NCBI RefSeq assembly: GCF_018070325.1 | Contig: NZ_JAGPXY010000002.1 | Span: 62,001-126,000, forward strand | Length of the DNA: 64,000 bases | DNA from: Micromonospora sp. H61 | GTDB taxonomy: Bacteria; Actinomycetota; Actinomycetes; Mycobacteriales; Micromonosporaceae | Direction: 5' to 3' | Shown here: positions 1 through 7,524 of the stretch, one piece after another | How the letters are laid out: every line of letters starts with the position of its first letter | How positions within the stretch are numbered: position 1 is the first letter of the stretch | Program-made: the position numbers and the translations under genes | The notes under the pieces: model-generated | The model's input: only the letters and a program-made list of their open reading frames with translations | Database searches by the model: none | Told to the model about the DNA's origin: nothing

Positions 1-161
1 GCGCGGCCGGGGTCAACATCGAGATGATCTCCACCTCCGAGATCCGGGTCTCCGTGGTCTGCCGGGACACCGACCTCGACGCCGCCGTCCGCGCCATTCA
101 CGACGCGTTCGAGTTGGGCGGCGACACCGAAGCCGTGGTCTACGCGGGGACGGGTAGGTAG
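1..161 (+). CDS. Aspartate kinase, C-terminal end (partial)
   Basis: This is the last 52 codons of an open frame that enters from the left edge and stops at TAG 159-161. The residues ([19 protein letters not shown] and on to a short tail) match the second ACT domain at the C-terminus of aspartokinases, the regulatory part that binds lysine or threonine. Aspartokinase makes aspartyl phosphate, the substrate of the asd product that starts 5 nt downstream, so the two very probably form the usual actinobacterial ask-asd operon. The catalytic part lies outside the window, so isozyme and feedback type cannot be told. Confidence 0.9.
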   Translation, partial: AAGVNIEMISTSEIRVSVVCRDTDLDAAVRAIHDAFELGGDTEAVVYAGTGR

Positions 162-166
162 CGCCG

Positions 167-1228
167 ATGACGGCGCTGCCCACCCTCGCCGTGGTCGGAG
201 CGACAGGTGCCGTCGGCACCGTGATGTGTGAGCTACTCACCGGGCGACGCAACGTCTGGGGTGAGATCCGGCTGCTCGCCTCCGAGCGCTCCGTCGGGCG
301 CCGGGTGCGCTGCCGGGGCGAGGAGCTCGTCGTCCAGGCGCTGACCCCCGAGGCGTTCGACGGGGTCCAGGTGGCCATGTTCGACGTGCCCGACGAGGTC
401 TCCGCCGAGTGGGCGCCGATCGCCGTCGCCCGCGGCGCGATCGCTGTCGACAACTCCGGCGCGTTCCGGATGGACCGCGACGTCCCGCTGGTCGTTCCGG
501 AGATCAACCCCGAGCAGGTCCGCAACCGCCCCCGGGGCATCATCGCCAACGCCAACTGCACCACCCTCGCGATGATCGTCGCCGTCGCGCCGCTGCACAG
601 CGAGTACGGCCTACGAGAGCTGGTGCTCGCCTCCTACCAGGCGGTCTCCGGAGCCGGTCAGTCCGGCGTCGACATCCTGCACGACCAGCTCACCAAGGTC
701 GCCGGCGATCGGGCGCTCGGCTCGCGCACCGGCGACGTACGCCAGGCTGTCGGCGACGACCTGGGCCCGTTCCCGGCACCCATGGCGCTCAACGTGGTCC
801 CCTGGGCCGGCTCCCCGGCGGACAGCGGCTGGTCATCGGAAGAGATGAAGATCCGCAACGAGTCGCGGAAGATCCTCGGCCTCCCCGACCTCAAGGTCTC
901 CGCCACCTGCGTCCGCGTGCCGGTGGTCACCGCCCACTCGGTCGCCGTGCACGCGGTCTTCGCCACCGAGGTCGACGCCGAGGGCGCCCGTGAGGCGCTG
1001 CGCAACGCACCCGGGGTGATCCTGGTCGACGACCCCGCGGCCGGGGAGTTCCCGATGCCGATCGACGCCGTCGGCACCGACCCCTCCTGGGTCGGCCGGA
1101 TCCGCCGCGCCCTGGACGACCCCCGCGCCCTCGACTTCTTCGTCACCGGCGACAACCTCCGCAAGGGCGCGGCCCTCAACACCGCCCAGATCGCCGAACT
1201 CCTGGCCAAAGAACTCCGCACCCCCTGA
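167..1228 (+). CDS. asd: Aspartate-semialdehyde dehydrogenase
   Basis: 353 aa, the usual length. It reduces aspartyl phosphate to aspartate semialdehyde with NADPH, the branch point to lysine/diaminopimelate, threonine and methionine. The N-terminus carries the Rossmann motif GATGAVG (about residues 11-17). The catalytic cysteine is in NANCTT (about Cys131), and RVPVVTAHS near residue 250 holds the conserved His. The loop that often reads FSAGG is FDVPDEVS here (about residues 72-79), a variant I believe occurs in other actinobacteria. The ATG lies 5 nt after the aspartokinase stop, implying translation from one message. The 3' end faces a convergent GGDEF gene across a long inverted repeat. 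Confidence 0.95.
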   Translation: MTALPTLAVVGATGAVGTVMCELLTGRRNVWGEIRLLASERSVGRRVRCRGEELVVQALTPEAFDGVQVAMFDVPDEVSAEWAPIAVARGAIAVDNSGAFRMDRDVPLVVPEINPEQVRNRPRGIIANANCTTLAMIVAVAPLHSEYGLRELVLASYQAVSGAGQSGVDILHDQLTKVAGDRALGSRTGDVRQAVGDDLGPFPAPMALNVVPWAGSPADSGWSSEEMKIRNESRKILGLPDLKVSATCVRVPVVTAHSVAVHAVFATEVDAEGAREALRNAPGVILVDDPAAGEFPMPIDAVGTDPSWVGRIRRALDDPRALDFFVTGDNLRKGAALNTAQIAELLAKELRTP

Positions 1229-1264
1229 CCCCGCACCGCGCTGCCCCCGTACCCCCCGCTGCGG

Positions 1265-1333
1265 CGATCTTGCAGTTTCTGTGCCGGCATAAGGGGCTAG
1301 GACGACAAAACGACAACCGAAAGTGCAAGATCG
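1265..1333. repeat. Intergenic inverted repeat, GATCTTG type
   Basis: A 15-nt left arm (1265-1279, cgatcttgcagtttc) pairs with a right arm (1319-1333, gaaagtgcaagatcg) with one mismatch, around a 39-nt loop. It lies between the convergent asd and GGDEF genes. The same core arm is seen at 22467-22536. There is no T-run, so it is not a classical intrinsic terminator, though it could end transcription from both sides. Confidence 0.75.
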
Positions 1334-1369
1334 GCGGGACGTGGGGACGTGGGGCGGGGGCGGGCGCGG

Positions 1370-2785
1370 TTACGCGGCGGAGAGTAGGACGCCGTCTCGG
1401 CCTTGGCGTTTTACCGCGTAGAGGGCCTGGTCGGCTCTCTTCAGGGTGCGGTCGGGGGTTTCGCCGGGGCGGGGTAGTGCGACGCCAACGCTGATCGTGC
1501 GGCCGATGCGCCGGGCCGCCTCGGTGAGCCGTTCGGCGATCCGGACCGCCTCCTCCGGGCGGCTCACCTCGATCACCGCGACGAACTCGTCGCCGCCGAT
1601 CCGGTACAACTCGTCGCCGTGCCGAAGCGCCCCCTCCAGCGCCCGGGCCAACCCGACCAGCACCCGGTCGCCGGCCTGGTGGCCGTACGTGTCGTTCACG
1701 GTCTTGAAGCCGTCCACGTCGATCGCCAGCAGGGCCGTACGCCCGGGGGTGGCCGCAGCGATCCGTTGCCCGAACGGGCCGGTGTGCCGCAACCCGGTCA
1801 GCGGGTCGGAGCTGGCCTGCTCCCGCAGTCGGGCCAGCGTGCGCAGCCGGTCCACGCTCGTCCAGGCCTGCCCGGCGAGCAACTCCATCAGGCTGACAGT
1901 GGTCGGGTCCGGGCGCAGCGCGCGTTCGTCGGCGACCAGCAGCACCCCGGCGGCGTCCGTCGGCCCGACCGGCACGGCGACCAGCGTGCGGACCCCCGCC
2001 CGGGTCAACGGACGGTAGTCCTCGGTCGGGGGATGCCCGGCCTCGCCCAGCGTGTACCCGGCGCCGTACCGGTGCGCCCGCTCGACCATCCGGTCCAGGG
2101 CGGCCGGACCCGCCGCGGCCAGCTCGCCGCGGATCCGGGTCTCCAGGTCGCTCGGCGTCGCCGGGGACGGGCCGAGCTGGCCGCCGATCAGCAGTAGTGC
2201 GGTGGAGAGGGTGGAGACCTCCCGGGCGGCGCGGGCGGCCGCCCCCATCACCTCTCCCTCGGTCGGCGCGGAAGAGAGCGCGGCCGCGTGCCGGAGCAGC
2301 TTCTCGCTGCGGCTCTCCGCCGGTGGGCCACCGAGGGCGGCGATCCGCGCACCGAGCCCGTCGGCCAGCCGCTGCGCGGTCTCCCGCCACGGCTCCAGGT
2401 CGGTCGGCTCAATCCACTGCAGGTCGAGTACGCCGATCGCCCGGCCCGTCGGGTCCAGCACCGGTACGCACAGCTCGGCTGTCACATCCGGGCGCACCGG
2501 CAGGTAGTCCGGGTCGACGGTGACGTCCGGGACGACGGCGGGAGCGCCGGTCGCGTACACCCGGCCGACGATGCCGGTCCGCGCCGGCACGGTGGCGAAG
2601 ACCTGCCAGGCCCCGGTCGCGGCGACGCAGCGCAGGCGGTCGTGGACCGCGAGCAGCACGGAGATGGTCGCCGGGGTGTGGCGGGACAGCGCGGTGACCG
2701 TCCACCGACACGCCTCCGGCGTGCTCGACGCCATCGGCAGGCGGACGGTGACGTCACGGATGACTCGCTGATGATCCACTCGCAC
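1370..2785 (-). CDS. GAF-GGDEF diguanylate cyclase
   Basis: About 471 aa, predicted cytosolic. The N-terminal half (about residues 30-180) looks like a GAF sensor domain (VPDVTVDPDYLPVR... VLDPTGRAIGVLDLQW). A second, weaker GAF-like stretch follows, then a C-terminal GGDEF domain. The active site reads IGGDEF, and RHGD five residues before it is the RxxD inhibitory site for c-di-GMP, so the enzyme should be active and product-inhibited. No EAL or HD-GYP domain is present. The start is uncertain: GTG 2785 is chosen over ATG 2734, neither having a strong ribosome site. The open frame continues far upstream antisense to the next gene, and I do not take that as coding. It is divergent from the CpdA-like gene. 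Confidence 0.85.
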   Translation of the reverse strand: MRVDHQRVIRDVTVRLPMASSTPEACRWTVTALSRHTPATISVLLAVHDRLRCVAATGAWQVFATVPARTGIVGRVYATGAPAVVPDVTVDPDYLPVRPDVTAELCVPVLDPTGRAIGVLDLQWIEPTDLEPWRETAQRLADGLGARIAALGGPPAESRSEKLLRHAAALSSAPTEGEVMGAAARAAREVSTLSTALLLIGGQLGPSPATPSDLETRIRGELAAAGPAALDRMVERAHRYGAGYTLGEAGHPPTEDYRPLTRAGVRTLVAVPVGPTDAAGVLLVADERALRPDPTTVSLMELLAGQAWTSVDRLRTLARLREQASSDPLTGLRHTGPFGQRIAAATPGRTALLAIDVDGFKTVNDTYGHQAGDRVLVGLARALEGALRHGDELYRIGGDEFVAVIEVSRPEEAVRIAERLTEAARRIGRTISVGVALPRPGETPDRTLKRADQALYAVKRQGRDGVLLSAA

Positions 2786-2880
2786 GTCGTTCCAGGTAGG
2801 GGAGGGGCCCGGCCGACGCCGAACCGCTCGATCAAGCGTACTCACGGTGGCGGGGACCGGTCGGGCTTCGTACACACGTG

Positions 2881-2914
2881 CTATCCACAGGCTGTGGACG
2901 CAGCCTGTGGACGC
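2881..2914. promoter_or_regulatory. Cluster of three DnaA-box-like 9-mers
   Basis: ctatccaca (2881-2889), tgtggacgc (2893-2901) and tgtggacgc (2906-2914) lie in the divergent gap between the GGDEF and phosphodiesterase genes. The last two are direct repeats 13 bp apart. Each is one or two bases from the DnaA consensus TTATCCACA (actinobacterial form TTGTCCACA, reverse TGTGGACAA). The match is by eye and function is unproven. Confidence 0.45.
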
Positions 2915-2941
2915 ATGCCCCCGGGACGCCGCGCCTGCCGA

Positions 2942-2947
2942 TAGCGT
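2942..2947 (+). promoter_or_regulatory. Putative -10 element for the CpdA-like gene
   Basis: The hexamer TAGCGT fits the actinobacterial TANNNT -10 pattern and lies 30 nt before the ATG at 2978. That would give a short leader containing the GAGGAGG ribosome site. No clear -35 is seen. Confidence 0.4.
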
Positions 2948-2977
2948 GAAGCCTCCCGGCGCCGAGGAGGCGAGCCC

Positions 2978-3757
2978 ATGCTCATCGCCCAGCTCAGTGA
3001 CCCGCACCTGACCACCGGCCTGCTCGCCGCCGAACCGGCCGCCGGGTTGCACCGTGCGCTCGGCCGGGTGCTGGCGTTGCGACCCCGACCGGACTGCGTG
3101 GTGATCAGCGGCGACCTGACCGACCACGGCCAGCCCGACGAGTACGCGGCGCTGCGCGAGGTGATCGGCCGCTTCCCGCTGCCGGTGCACCTGACCACCG
3201 GCAACCATGACGACCGGGAGTCCCTGCTCGACGCGTTCGGCGGCACACCGTGGCTCGGCGGCGGCTTCTCGGCCTACTACCACGTCGACCACGAGGCGGC
3301 GTCCGTCGTGGTGCTCGACTCGCTCGTCCCCGGCAGCGACGGCGGCCAACTCGGCGAGGAACAGCTCGGCTGGCTCGACGGGGTGCTGGCCGGGCGGCCC
3401 GAGGTGCCCGCCGTGATCTTCCTGCACCATCCGCCGGTCGCGGTCGGCATCCCCGTCGCGGACTCCATCCGGCTGGCCGACGGTGACGCGCTCGCCGAGG
3501 TGATCGGCCGGCACCGGCACGTGGTGCGGGTCGGCGCCGGCCACCTGCACCGCCCGGTCACCTCGGCGTACGCGGGCACTGTCCTCACCGTGGCGCCCAG
3601 CACGTGGAAGCAGAGCACGCTCACCATGAGCGCCGACGAGCAGATCGGTTGGGTCAACGAGCCCACCGCCTTCCTGCTGCACTCGGTCGAGGCCGGCGGC
3701 TGTGTGACCCACACCGTGCAGGTGAGCCACTCCGCCGGGCAGACCTGCGGCTTCTGA
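2978..3757 (+). CDS. CpdA-like 3',5'-cyclic nucleotide phosphodiesterase (metallophosphoesterase)
   Basis: 259 aa, cytosolic. It carries the binuclear-metal signature of class III cyclic nucleotide phosphodiesterases in order: QLSDPHL at the N-terminus, GDLTDHG near residue 47, GNHDDR near residue 75, HHPP near residue 148 and GHLH near residue 188. This layout is typical of CpdA/Rv0805-type enzymes that hydrolyse cAMP, although members are often promiscuous. A strong GAGGAGG lies 9 nt before the ATG. It is divergent from a GGDEF gene, and the next gene starts 8 nt downstream, so those two are probably co-transcribed. Its substrate is inferred from family only. A Crp protein and a large adenylate cyclase lie elsewhere in the window. 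Confidence 0.85.
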   Translation: MLIAQLSDPHLTTGLLAAEPAAGLHRALGRVLALRPRPDCVVISGDLTDHGQPDEYAALREVIGRFPLPVHLTTGNHDDRESLLDAFGGTPWLGGGFSAYYHVDHEAASVVVLDSLVPGSDGGQLGEEQLGWLDGVLAGRPEVPAVIFLHHPPVAVGIPVADSIRLADGDALAEVIGRHRHVVRVGAGHLHRPVTSAYAGTVLTVAPSTWKQSTLTMSADEQIGWVNEPTAFLLHSVEAGGCVTHTVQVSHSAGQTCGF

Positions 3758-3765
3758 GGGTCGTC

Positions 3766-4416
3766 GTGCTGGCCTGGTACGTCTCGTACGGATCGAACAT
3801 GCACGCCGCCCGGCTGGGCTGGTACATCGCTGGCGGCTGCCCACCCGGCGGGAAGCGGACATACCCGGGCTGCCGCGACCGGCGTCCACCCAGCCGGTCG
3901 GCACCCGTGTCGCTGCCCGGCGGCATCTACTTCGCCGGCGAGTCCGGTGCCTGGACCGGCGGCATGGCCTTCTACGACCCGCACCTGCCGGGCGAGGCCG
4001 CGGCCCGCGCCTACCTGGTCACCCTGGAGCAGTTCACCGACATCGCGGCGCAGGAGATGTACCGCACGCCGGGCGACACGACCGAGCTGATCCCGGCGAC
4101 CGGCGCGGCCATCGACGCCGCCGTCACCAACGGACGGGCCACGCTCGGCCCGGGGCGGTACGAGACGCTGATCTGCCCGGGCAGCCGCGACGGTGTTCCG
4201 ATGCTCACCTTCACCGCCCCGGAGGGGGCGTCAGCCGTGCCGTGCCGACCTCCCGCGCCGGTCTACCTCGGCATGATCGCCCGAGGGCTGCGCGAGTCGC
4301 ACGGCTGGCCCGCCGAGCGGATCGCCACCTACCTGGCGGCCCGGCCCGGCGTGGCGGGCACCTGGCCACCGGACGCCGTCGCCGCCCTGGTCGACAAGGC
4401 GCTGGCCGACGGCTGA
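3766..4416 (+). CDS. YGSN-motif protein, gamma-glutamylcyclotransferase-like fold
   Basis: 216 aa from GTG 3766, with GAGGG just upstream; there is no earlier in-frame start outside the previous gene. The N-terminus AWYVSYGSNM is the glycine-rich substrate loop of the gamma-glutamylcyclotransferase/AIG2-like fold, and FAGESGAW may hold the catalytic Glu. Actinobacterial homologues are often labelled histone deacetylase in databases. Nothing in the sequence supports that: the DxH/HH zinc motifs are absent. The C-terminal part (GLRESHGWPAERIATYLA) looks like a helical DNA- or protein-contact module. It follows the phosphodiesterase gene by 8 nt. The reaction is not known. Confidence 0.6.
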   Translation: MLAWYVSYGSNMHAARLGWYIAGGCPPGGKRTYPGCRDRRPPSRSAPVSLPGGIYFAGESGAWTGGMAFYDPHLPGEAAARAYLVTLEQFTDIAAQEMYRTPGDTTELIPATGAAIDAAVTNGRATLGPGRYETLICPGSRDGVPMLTFTAPEGASAVPCRPPAPVYLGMIARGLRESHGWPAERIATYLAARPGVAGTWPPDAVAALVDKALADG

Positions 4417-4452
4417 CCCACCGGCTCGCAACCCCGTCGGCCGCTGGTGCGG

Positions 4453-5250
4453 TCAACCGAGCAGGAACTCGCGCAGCGCGGGGGCCAGCGTCGTCGGCGG
4501 CACGTCGTGGTAACCGCCGTCGAGGCTCACGGACCGTCCGCCCGGCACGGCCTCGGCCGCCGCCCGACTCGCGTCCCGCAACCACTGTGGACTGCCGGTG
4601 CTGTCCACCGCGAGCGTGGGCGCGGTGATGGCCGCCAGCCGCTCGACGGGGAGGCGCCCTCCGGCGGTGACGATCGAGTCGTACACCAGGGTGTGCGCGA
4701 CCGCCGTCAGCCCACCCCACATCGGTTGCGACCGCATCCCGGTGATCTGCTCGGCCGGCAGCCCCACCGAGGCGCTGAGGAAGGTCTCCACCGCGCCGTC
4801 CCGGTCGTCGGCGGCGATCAGCTCGATGAGCTGCGGGGTGATGTCCTTGCGGACGCCCACGTGCGGGCCGACCTGGAACGGTGGCTCGAACATGACCAAC
4901 TTGGTGACCGGCAGACCCTGTGCGGTGGCGAGGGCGGACAGGACAGCCCCGGAGGAGATGCCGTAGACGGCGGCTGAACCACCCGCCGCCGCGATCAGGG
5001 CGGCCAGGTCGTCGATCTCGCGGCCGATCTCGTACGGCGCGGTGTCGCCGCTGTAGCCCCGACCGCGACGGTCATAGCTGAAGGTGGTGAAATCCGGCGC
5101 CAGTGCCGCACCCAGGTCGCGGGTCGCGTTGCGATCGCTGAACGCGCCGCCGACGAGGACGACCGCCGGCCCGGCACCGGACCGCTCGAACGCGATGGGT
5201 GTGCCGTCGACCGACCGCACCTGCTCCGCCACGGGTGTCGTTCCGCTCAC
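4453..5250 (-). CDS. Alpha/beta-hydrolase
   Basis: 265 aa, cytosolic. It has the alpha/beta-hydrolase layout: the oxyanion strand VVLVGGAFSDR (about residues 28-38), nucleophile elbow YGISSG with Ser near residue 98, an acid candidate in TLAVDSTGSP, and the final His in DGGYHDVPP. The lid is short. Close relatives are small-molecule esterases or epoxide-hydrolase-like proteins, and the substrate cannot be told. GTG 5250 is preferred because GGGGG sits about 8 nt before it. It converges with the YGSN gene and is divergent from the nucleotidase. Confidence 0.8.
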   Translation of the reverse strand: MSGTTPVAEQVRSVDGTPIAFERSGAGPAVVLVGGAFSDRNATRDLGAALAPDFTTFSYDRRGRGYSGDTAPYEIGREIDDLAALIAAAGGSAAVYGISSGAVLSALATAQGLPVTKLVMFEPPFQVGPHVGVRKDITPQLIELIAADDRDGAVETFLSASVGLPAEQITGMRSQPMWGGLTAVAHTLVYDSIVTAGGRLPVERLAAITAPTLAVDSTGSPQWLRDASRAAAEAVPGGRSVSLDGGYHDVPPTTLAPALREFLLG

Positions 5251-5529
5251 GATGCCGCCCCCATTCCTCGTAGGCTGTCCCGTCCTTTCTAGACCCTGGG
5301 TCCGACGTTGTCCGGCAGACCGCGTTAAACGATGATCGATAGCGGCCTCGGCGTACGCGCTGCTCCGATGCGCTGCCCGGGTCGACCGGTGGGCGTCCGG
5401 ATGAGAGGCTGTCGGGGCGGGGGCCATGCTCAACCACCGTCATCCGCGACCCCTTCGACGGCGTCCGTCGGCGGCCCCGGTCGACCCAGAGGCCGGGCAC
5501 CGTACGCGCCGATTCTCACAAGGAGATCC
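5251..5529. promoter_or_regulatory. Divergent intergenic region, hydrolase / 5'-nucleotidase
   Basis: 279 nt with no gene. It must hold the promoters of the hydrolase (leftward) and the secreted nucleotidase (rightward). The only clear element is the AAGGAG ribosome site at 5520-5525, four nt before the nucleotidase ATG. I see no obvious operator or riboswitch. Confidence 0.4.
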
Positions 5530-7236
5530 ATGTTCATACCCGGGATGCGTCGGGCCGCTGTTGCCCTGACCGCGCTCGCGGTGGCCGCTTTCGGCGCGGT
5601 CGCCACCAGCCCTGAGCAAGCCGACGCGCGGCCGAAGCCGGTCGACGTCACCCTGCTCGCCCTCAACGACTTCCACGGCAACCTCGAACCGCCGAGCGGG
5701 TCCAGCGGCACCATCGCCGGGCAGACCGCGGGTGGCGTCGAGTTCCTGGCCACCCACCTTGCCGAGCTGCGCGCCGCAGCCAAGAAGAAGAACACCATCA
5801 CCGTCGCCGCCGGTGACCTGATCGGTGCGTCCCCGCTGCTCTCGGCCGCGTTCCACGACGAGCCGACCATCGAGGCGCTGAGCATGGCCGGGCTGGACTA
5901 CGCCAGCGTCGGCAACCACGAGTTCGACGAAGGCGCCGCCGAGCTGCTGCGAATCCAGAACGGCGGCTGCCACCCGGTGGACGGTTGCATCGACGGCACC
6001 CCGTACCGGGGGGCCGGCTTCCAGTACCTGTCCGCGAACGCGTTCAAGACCGCGACCGGCAAGCCGCTGATGGCGCCGTACGCGATCCACAAGGTGGAGG
6101 GCGTCAAGGTCGGCTTCATCGGCATGACCCTGGAAGGCACCCCCCAGATCGTCAGCCAGCAGGGCGTCGCCGGCCTCAGCTTCGCCGACGAGGCGGACAC
6201 CGCCAACCGGTACGCGCGCGAGCTGCGCCGCAAGGGCGTACAGGCGATCGTCGTCCTGCTGCACGAGGGTGGCACCCAGGCCGCGACCGGCGGGATCAAC
6301 GACTGCGTCGGCATGAACGGCCCCATCGTGGACATCACCAACCGGATGGACCCGTCGATCGACGTGGTGGTCAGCGGGCACACCCACCAGGCGTACAACT
6401 GCGACATCAACGGCAAGCTGGTCACCAGCGCCAGCTCGTTCGGTCGCCTGGTCACCGACATCGACCTGAAGATCGATCGCCGGAGCGGGGACGTGATCTC
6501 CGCCGCCGCGAACAATGTCGTGGTCACCCGCGACGTCGCCAAGGACCCGAGGCAGACCGCGCTGATCAACCGGTACAAGACCGTGCTCGGCCCGGTCGCC
6601 GGACGCCAGGTCGGCGTGACCAACGAGGCGATCACCCGGAGCCAGGAAACCCTATTCGGTACGAGCCTGGGCGAATCGCCACTGGGCAACCTGATCGCCG
6701 ACGCGCAGCTCGCCGCCACCGACGACGAACAGAACGCCGTCGCCGCCCTCATGAACCCGGGCGGGGTCCGGGCCGACCTCGACGCCGGCCCGGTCACCTA
6801 CGAGGAGGCGTTCACGGTCCAGCCGTTCGCCAACAACCTGGTGACACTGGACCTCACCGGCGCGCAGCTCTACTGCGTCCTGGAGCAGCAGTTCGTCACC
6901 GGCCGGACGCTCTACCCGTCGGCCTCAGTGGGCTACGTCGTCGACCCGAACGGCACCACCGGTACGGTCGCCGACCCGTGCGCCGGCACCCGCGTGGTCA
7001 GGGGCAGCCTCAGCCTCGGCGGCACCACCGTCGACACCGCCGCCACCTACCGGGTGACGGTGAACAACTTCCTGGCCGGCGGAGGCGACGGCTTCAGCGC
7101 CCTCACCGGCGGCACGAACCTGGTCACCGGCCAGATCGACCTGGACGCCTTCGTCGACTACCTGACCGCCCAGTCGCCGGTCTCCGCACCGACGCTGGAC
7201 CGGATCCGCACCACCGCCGAGGTCCCCGCCGCCTGA
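5530..7236 (+). CDS. Secreted 5'-nucleotidase / 2',3'-cyclic phosphodiesterase family
   Basis: 568 aa. A Sec signal peptide (MFIPGMRRAAVALTALAVAA, probable cleavage after the ADA near residue 34) precedes the UshA/CpdB-type calcineurin-like domain: NDFHGN, GDLIGASP, GNHEFDEG and SGHTHQAYN, which ligate two metals. The C-terminal 5'-nucleotidase domain follows (about residues 350-560; NPGGVRADL, NNFLAGGGDGF). These enzymes strip phosphate from extracellular nucleotides. ATG 5530 is chosen because AAGGAG precedes it and it starts the signal peptide. No wall-sorting motif or terminal membrane anchor is seen, so it is probably released. A strong GC hairpin follows the gene. Confidence 0.9.
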   Translation: MFIPGMRRAAVALTALAVAAFGAVATSPEQADARPKPVDVTLLALNDFHGNLEPPSGSSGTIAGQTAGGVEFLATHLAELRAAAKKKNTITVAAGDLIGASPLLSAAFHDEPTIEALSMAGLDYASVGNHEFDEGAAELLRIQNGGCHPVDGCIDGTPYRGAGFQYLSANAFKTATGKPLMAPYAIHKVEGVKVGFIGMTLEGTPQIVSQQGVAGLSFADEADTANRYARELRRKGVQAIVVLLHEGGTQAATGGINDCVGMNGPIVDITNRMDPSIDVVVSGHTHQAYNCDINGKLVTSASSFGRLVTDIDLKIDRRSGDVISAAANNVVVTRDVAKDPRQTALINRYKTVLGPVAGRQVGVTNEAITRSQETLFGTSLGESPLGNLIADAQLAATDDEQNAVAALMNPGGVRADLDAGPVTYEEAFTVQPFANNLVTLDLTGAQLYCVLEQQFVTGRTLYPSASVGYVVDPNGTTGTVADPCAGTRVVRGSLSLGGTTVDTAATYRVTVNNFLAGGGDGFSALTGGTNLVTGQIDLDAFVDYLTAQSPVSAPTLDRIRTTAEVPAA

Positions 7237-7255
7237 CGGCCGACCCCCGCGACAT

Positions 7256-7285
7256 CGGGCCCCGGAGCACCAGCTCCGGGGCCCG
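7256..7285 (+). terminator. Hairpin terminator after the 5'-nucleotidase gene
   Basis: A perfect 13-bp inverted repeat (cgggccccggagc / gctccggggcccg) with a 4-nt loop starts 19 nt after the stop codon. There is no T-tract, as is common for actinobacterial terminators. Confidence 0.75.
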
Positions 7286-7367
7286 ACCCGTCCCAGACCC
7301 CGCCTGCTCGCGCCGCGCCTGCCCGCTCGCGCCCCTCCGGGCAAGATCAATGGCGAGGCCAATGAGG

Positions 7368-7445
7368 AAGATCCGCGCAACTTCCCCCATGTTGCTGGCT
7401 CCCGCGTGCCCGAGGCACCAACTTCCGGGAAGTTGCTCGGATCTT
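7368..7445. repeat. Intergenic inverted repeat, AAGATCCG-CAACTTCC type
   Basis: A 19-nt left arm (7368-7386) pairs with 7427-7445 with one mismatch. The 40-nt loop contains further CAACTTCC and GTTGCT pieces. It lies between the convergent nucleotidase and MFS genes. The 22-nt half-unit beginning aagatccgc.caacttcc recurs at 13177-13198. Confidence 0.75.
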
Positions 7446-7524
7446 GGTGCGGGGTGCGGGGTGGCGTGCTTGGTGTGGCGCCGGATGCGTGCATGTCGCG
7501 GGCGGTGCGGCGGGGTCTTCGAGG

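Noticed and set aside
2786..3904. N-terminal extension of the GGDEF protein to 844 aa
   Set aside because: The extension is antisense to the well-supported CpdA-like gene, is rich in Arg/Gly/His with no domain, and is a shadow of that gene's codon bias.
3766..4416. Histone deacetylase label for the YGSN protein
   Set aside because: None of the zinc-binding His/Asp motifs of deacetylases is present; the YGSN loop points to the gamma-glutamylcyclotransferase fold.
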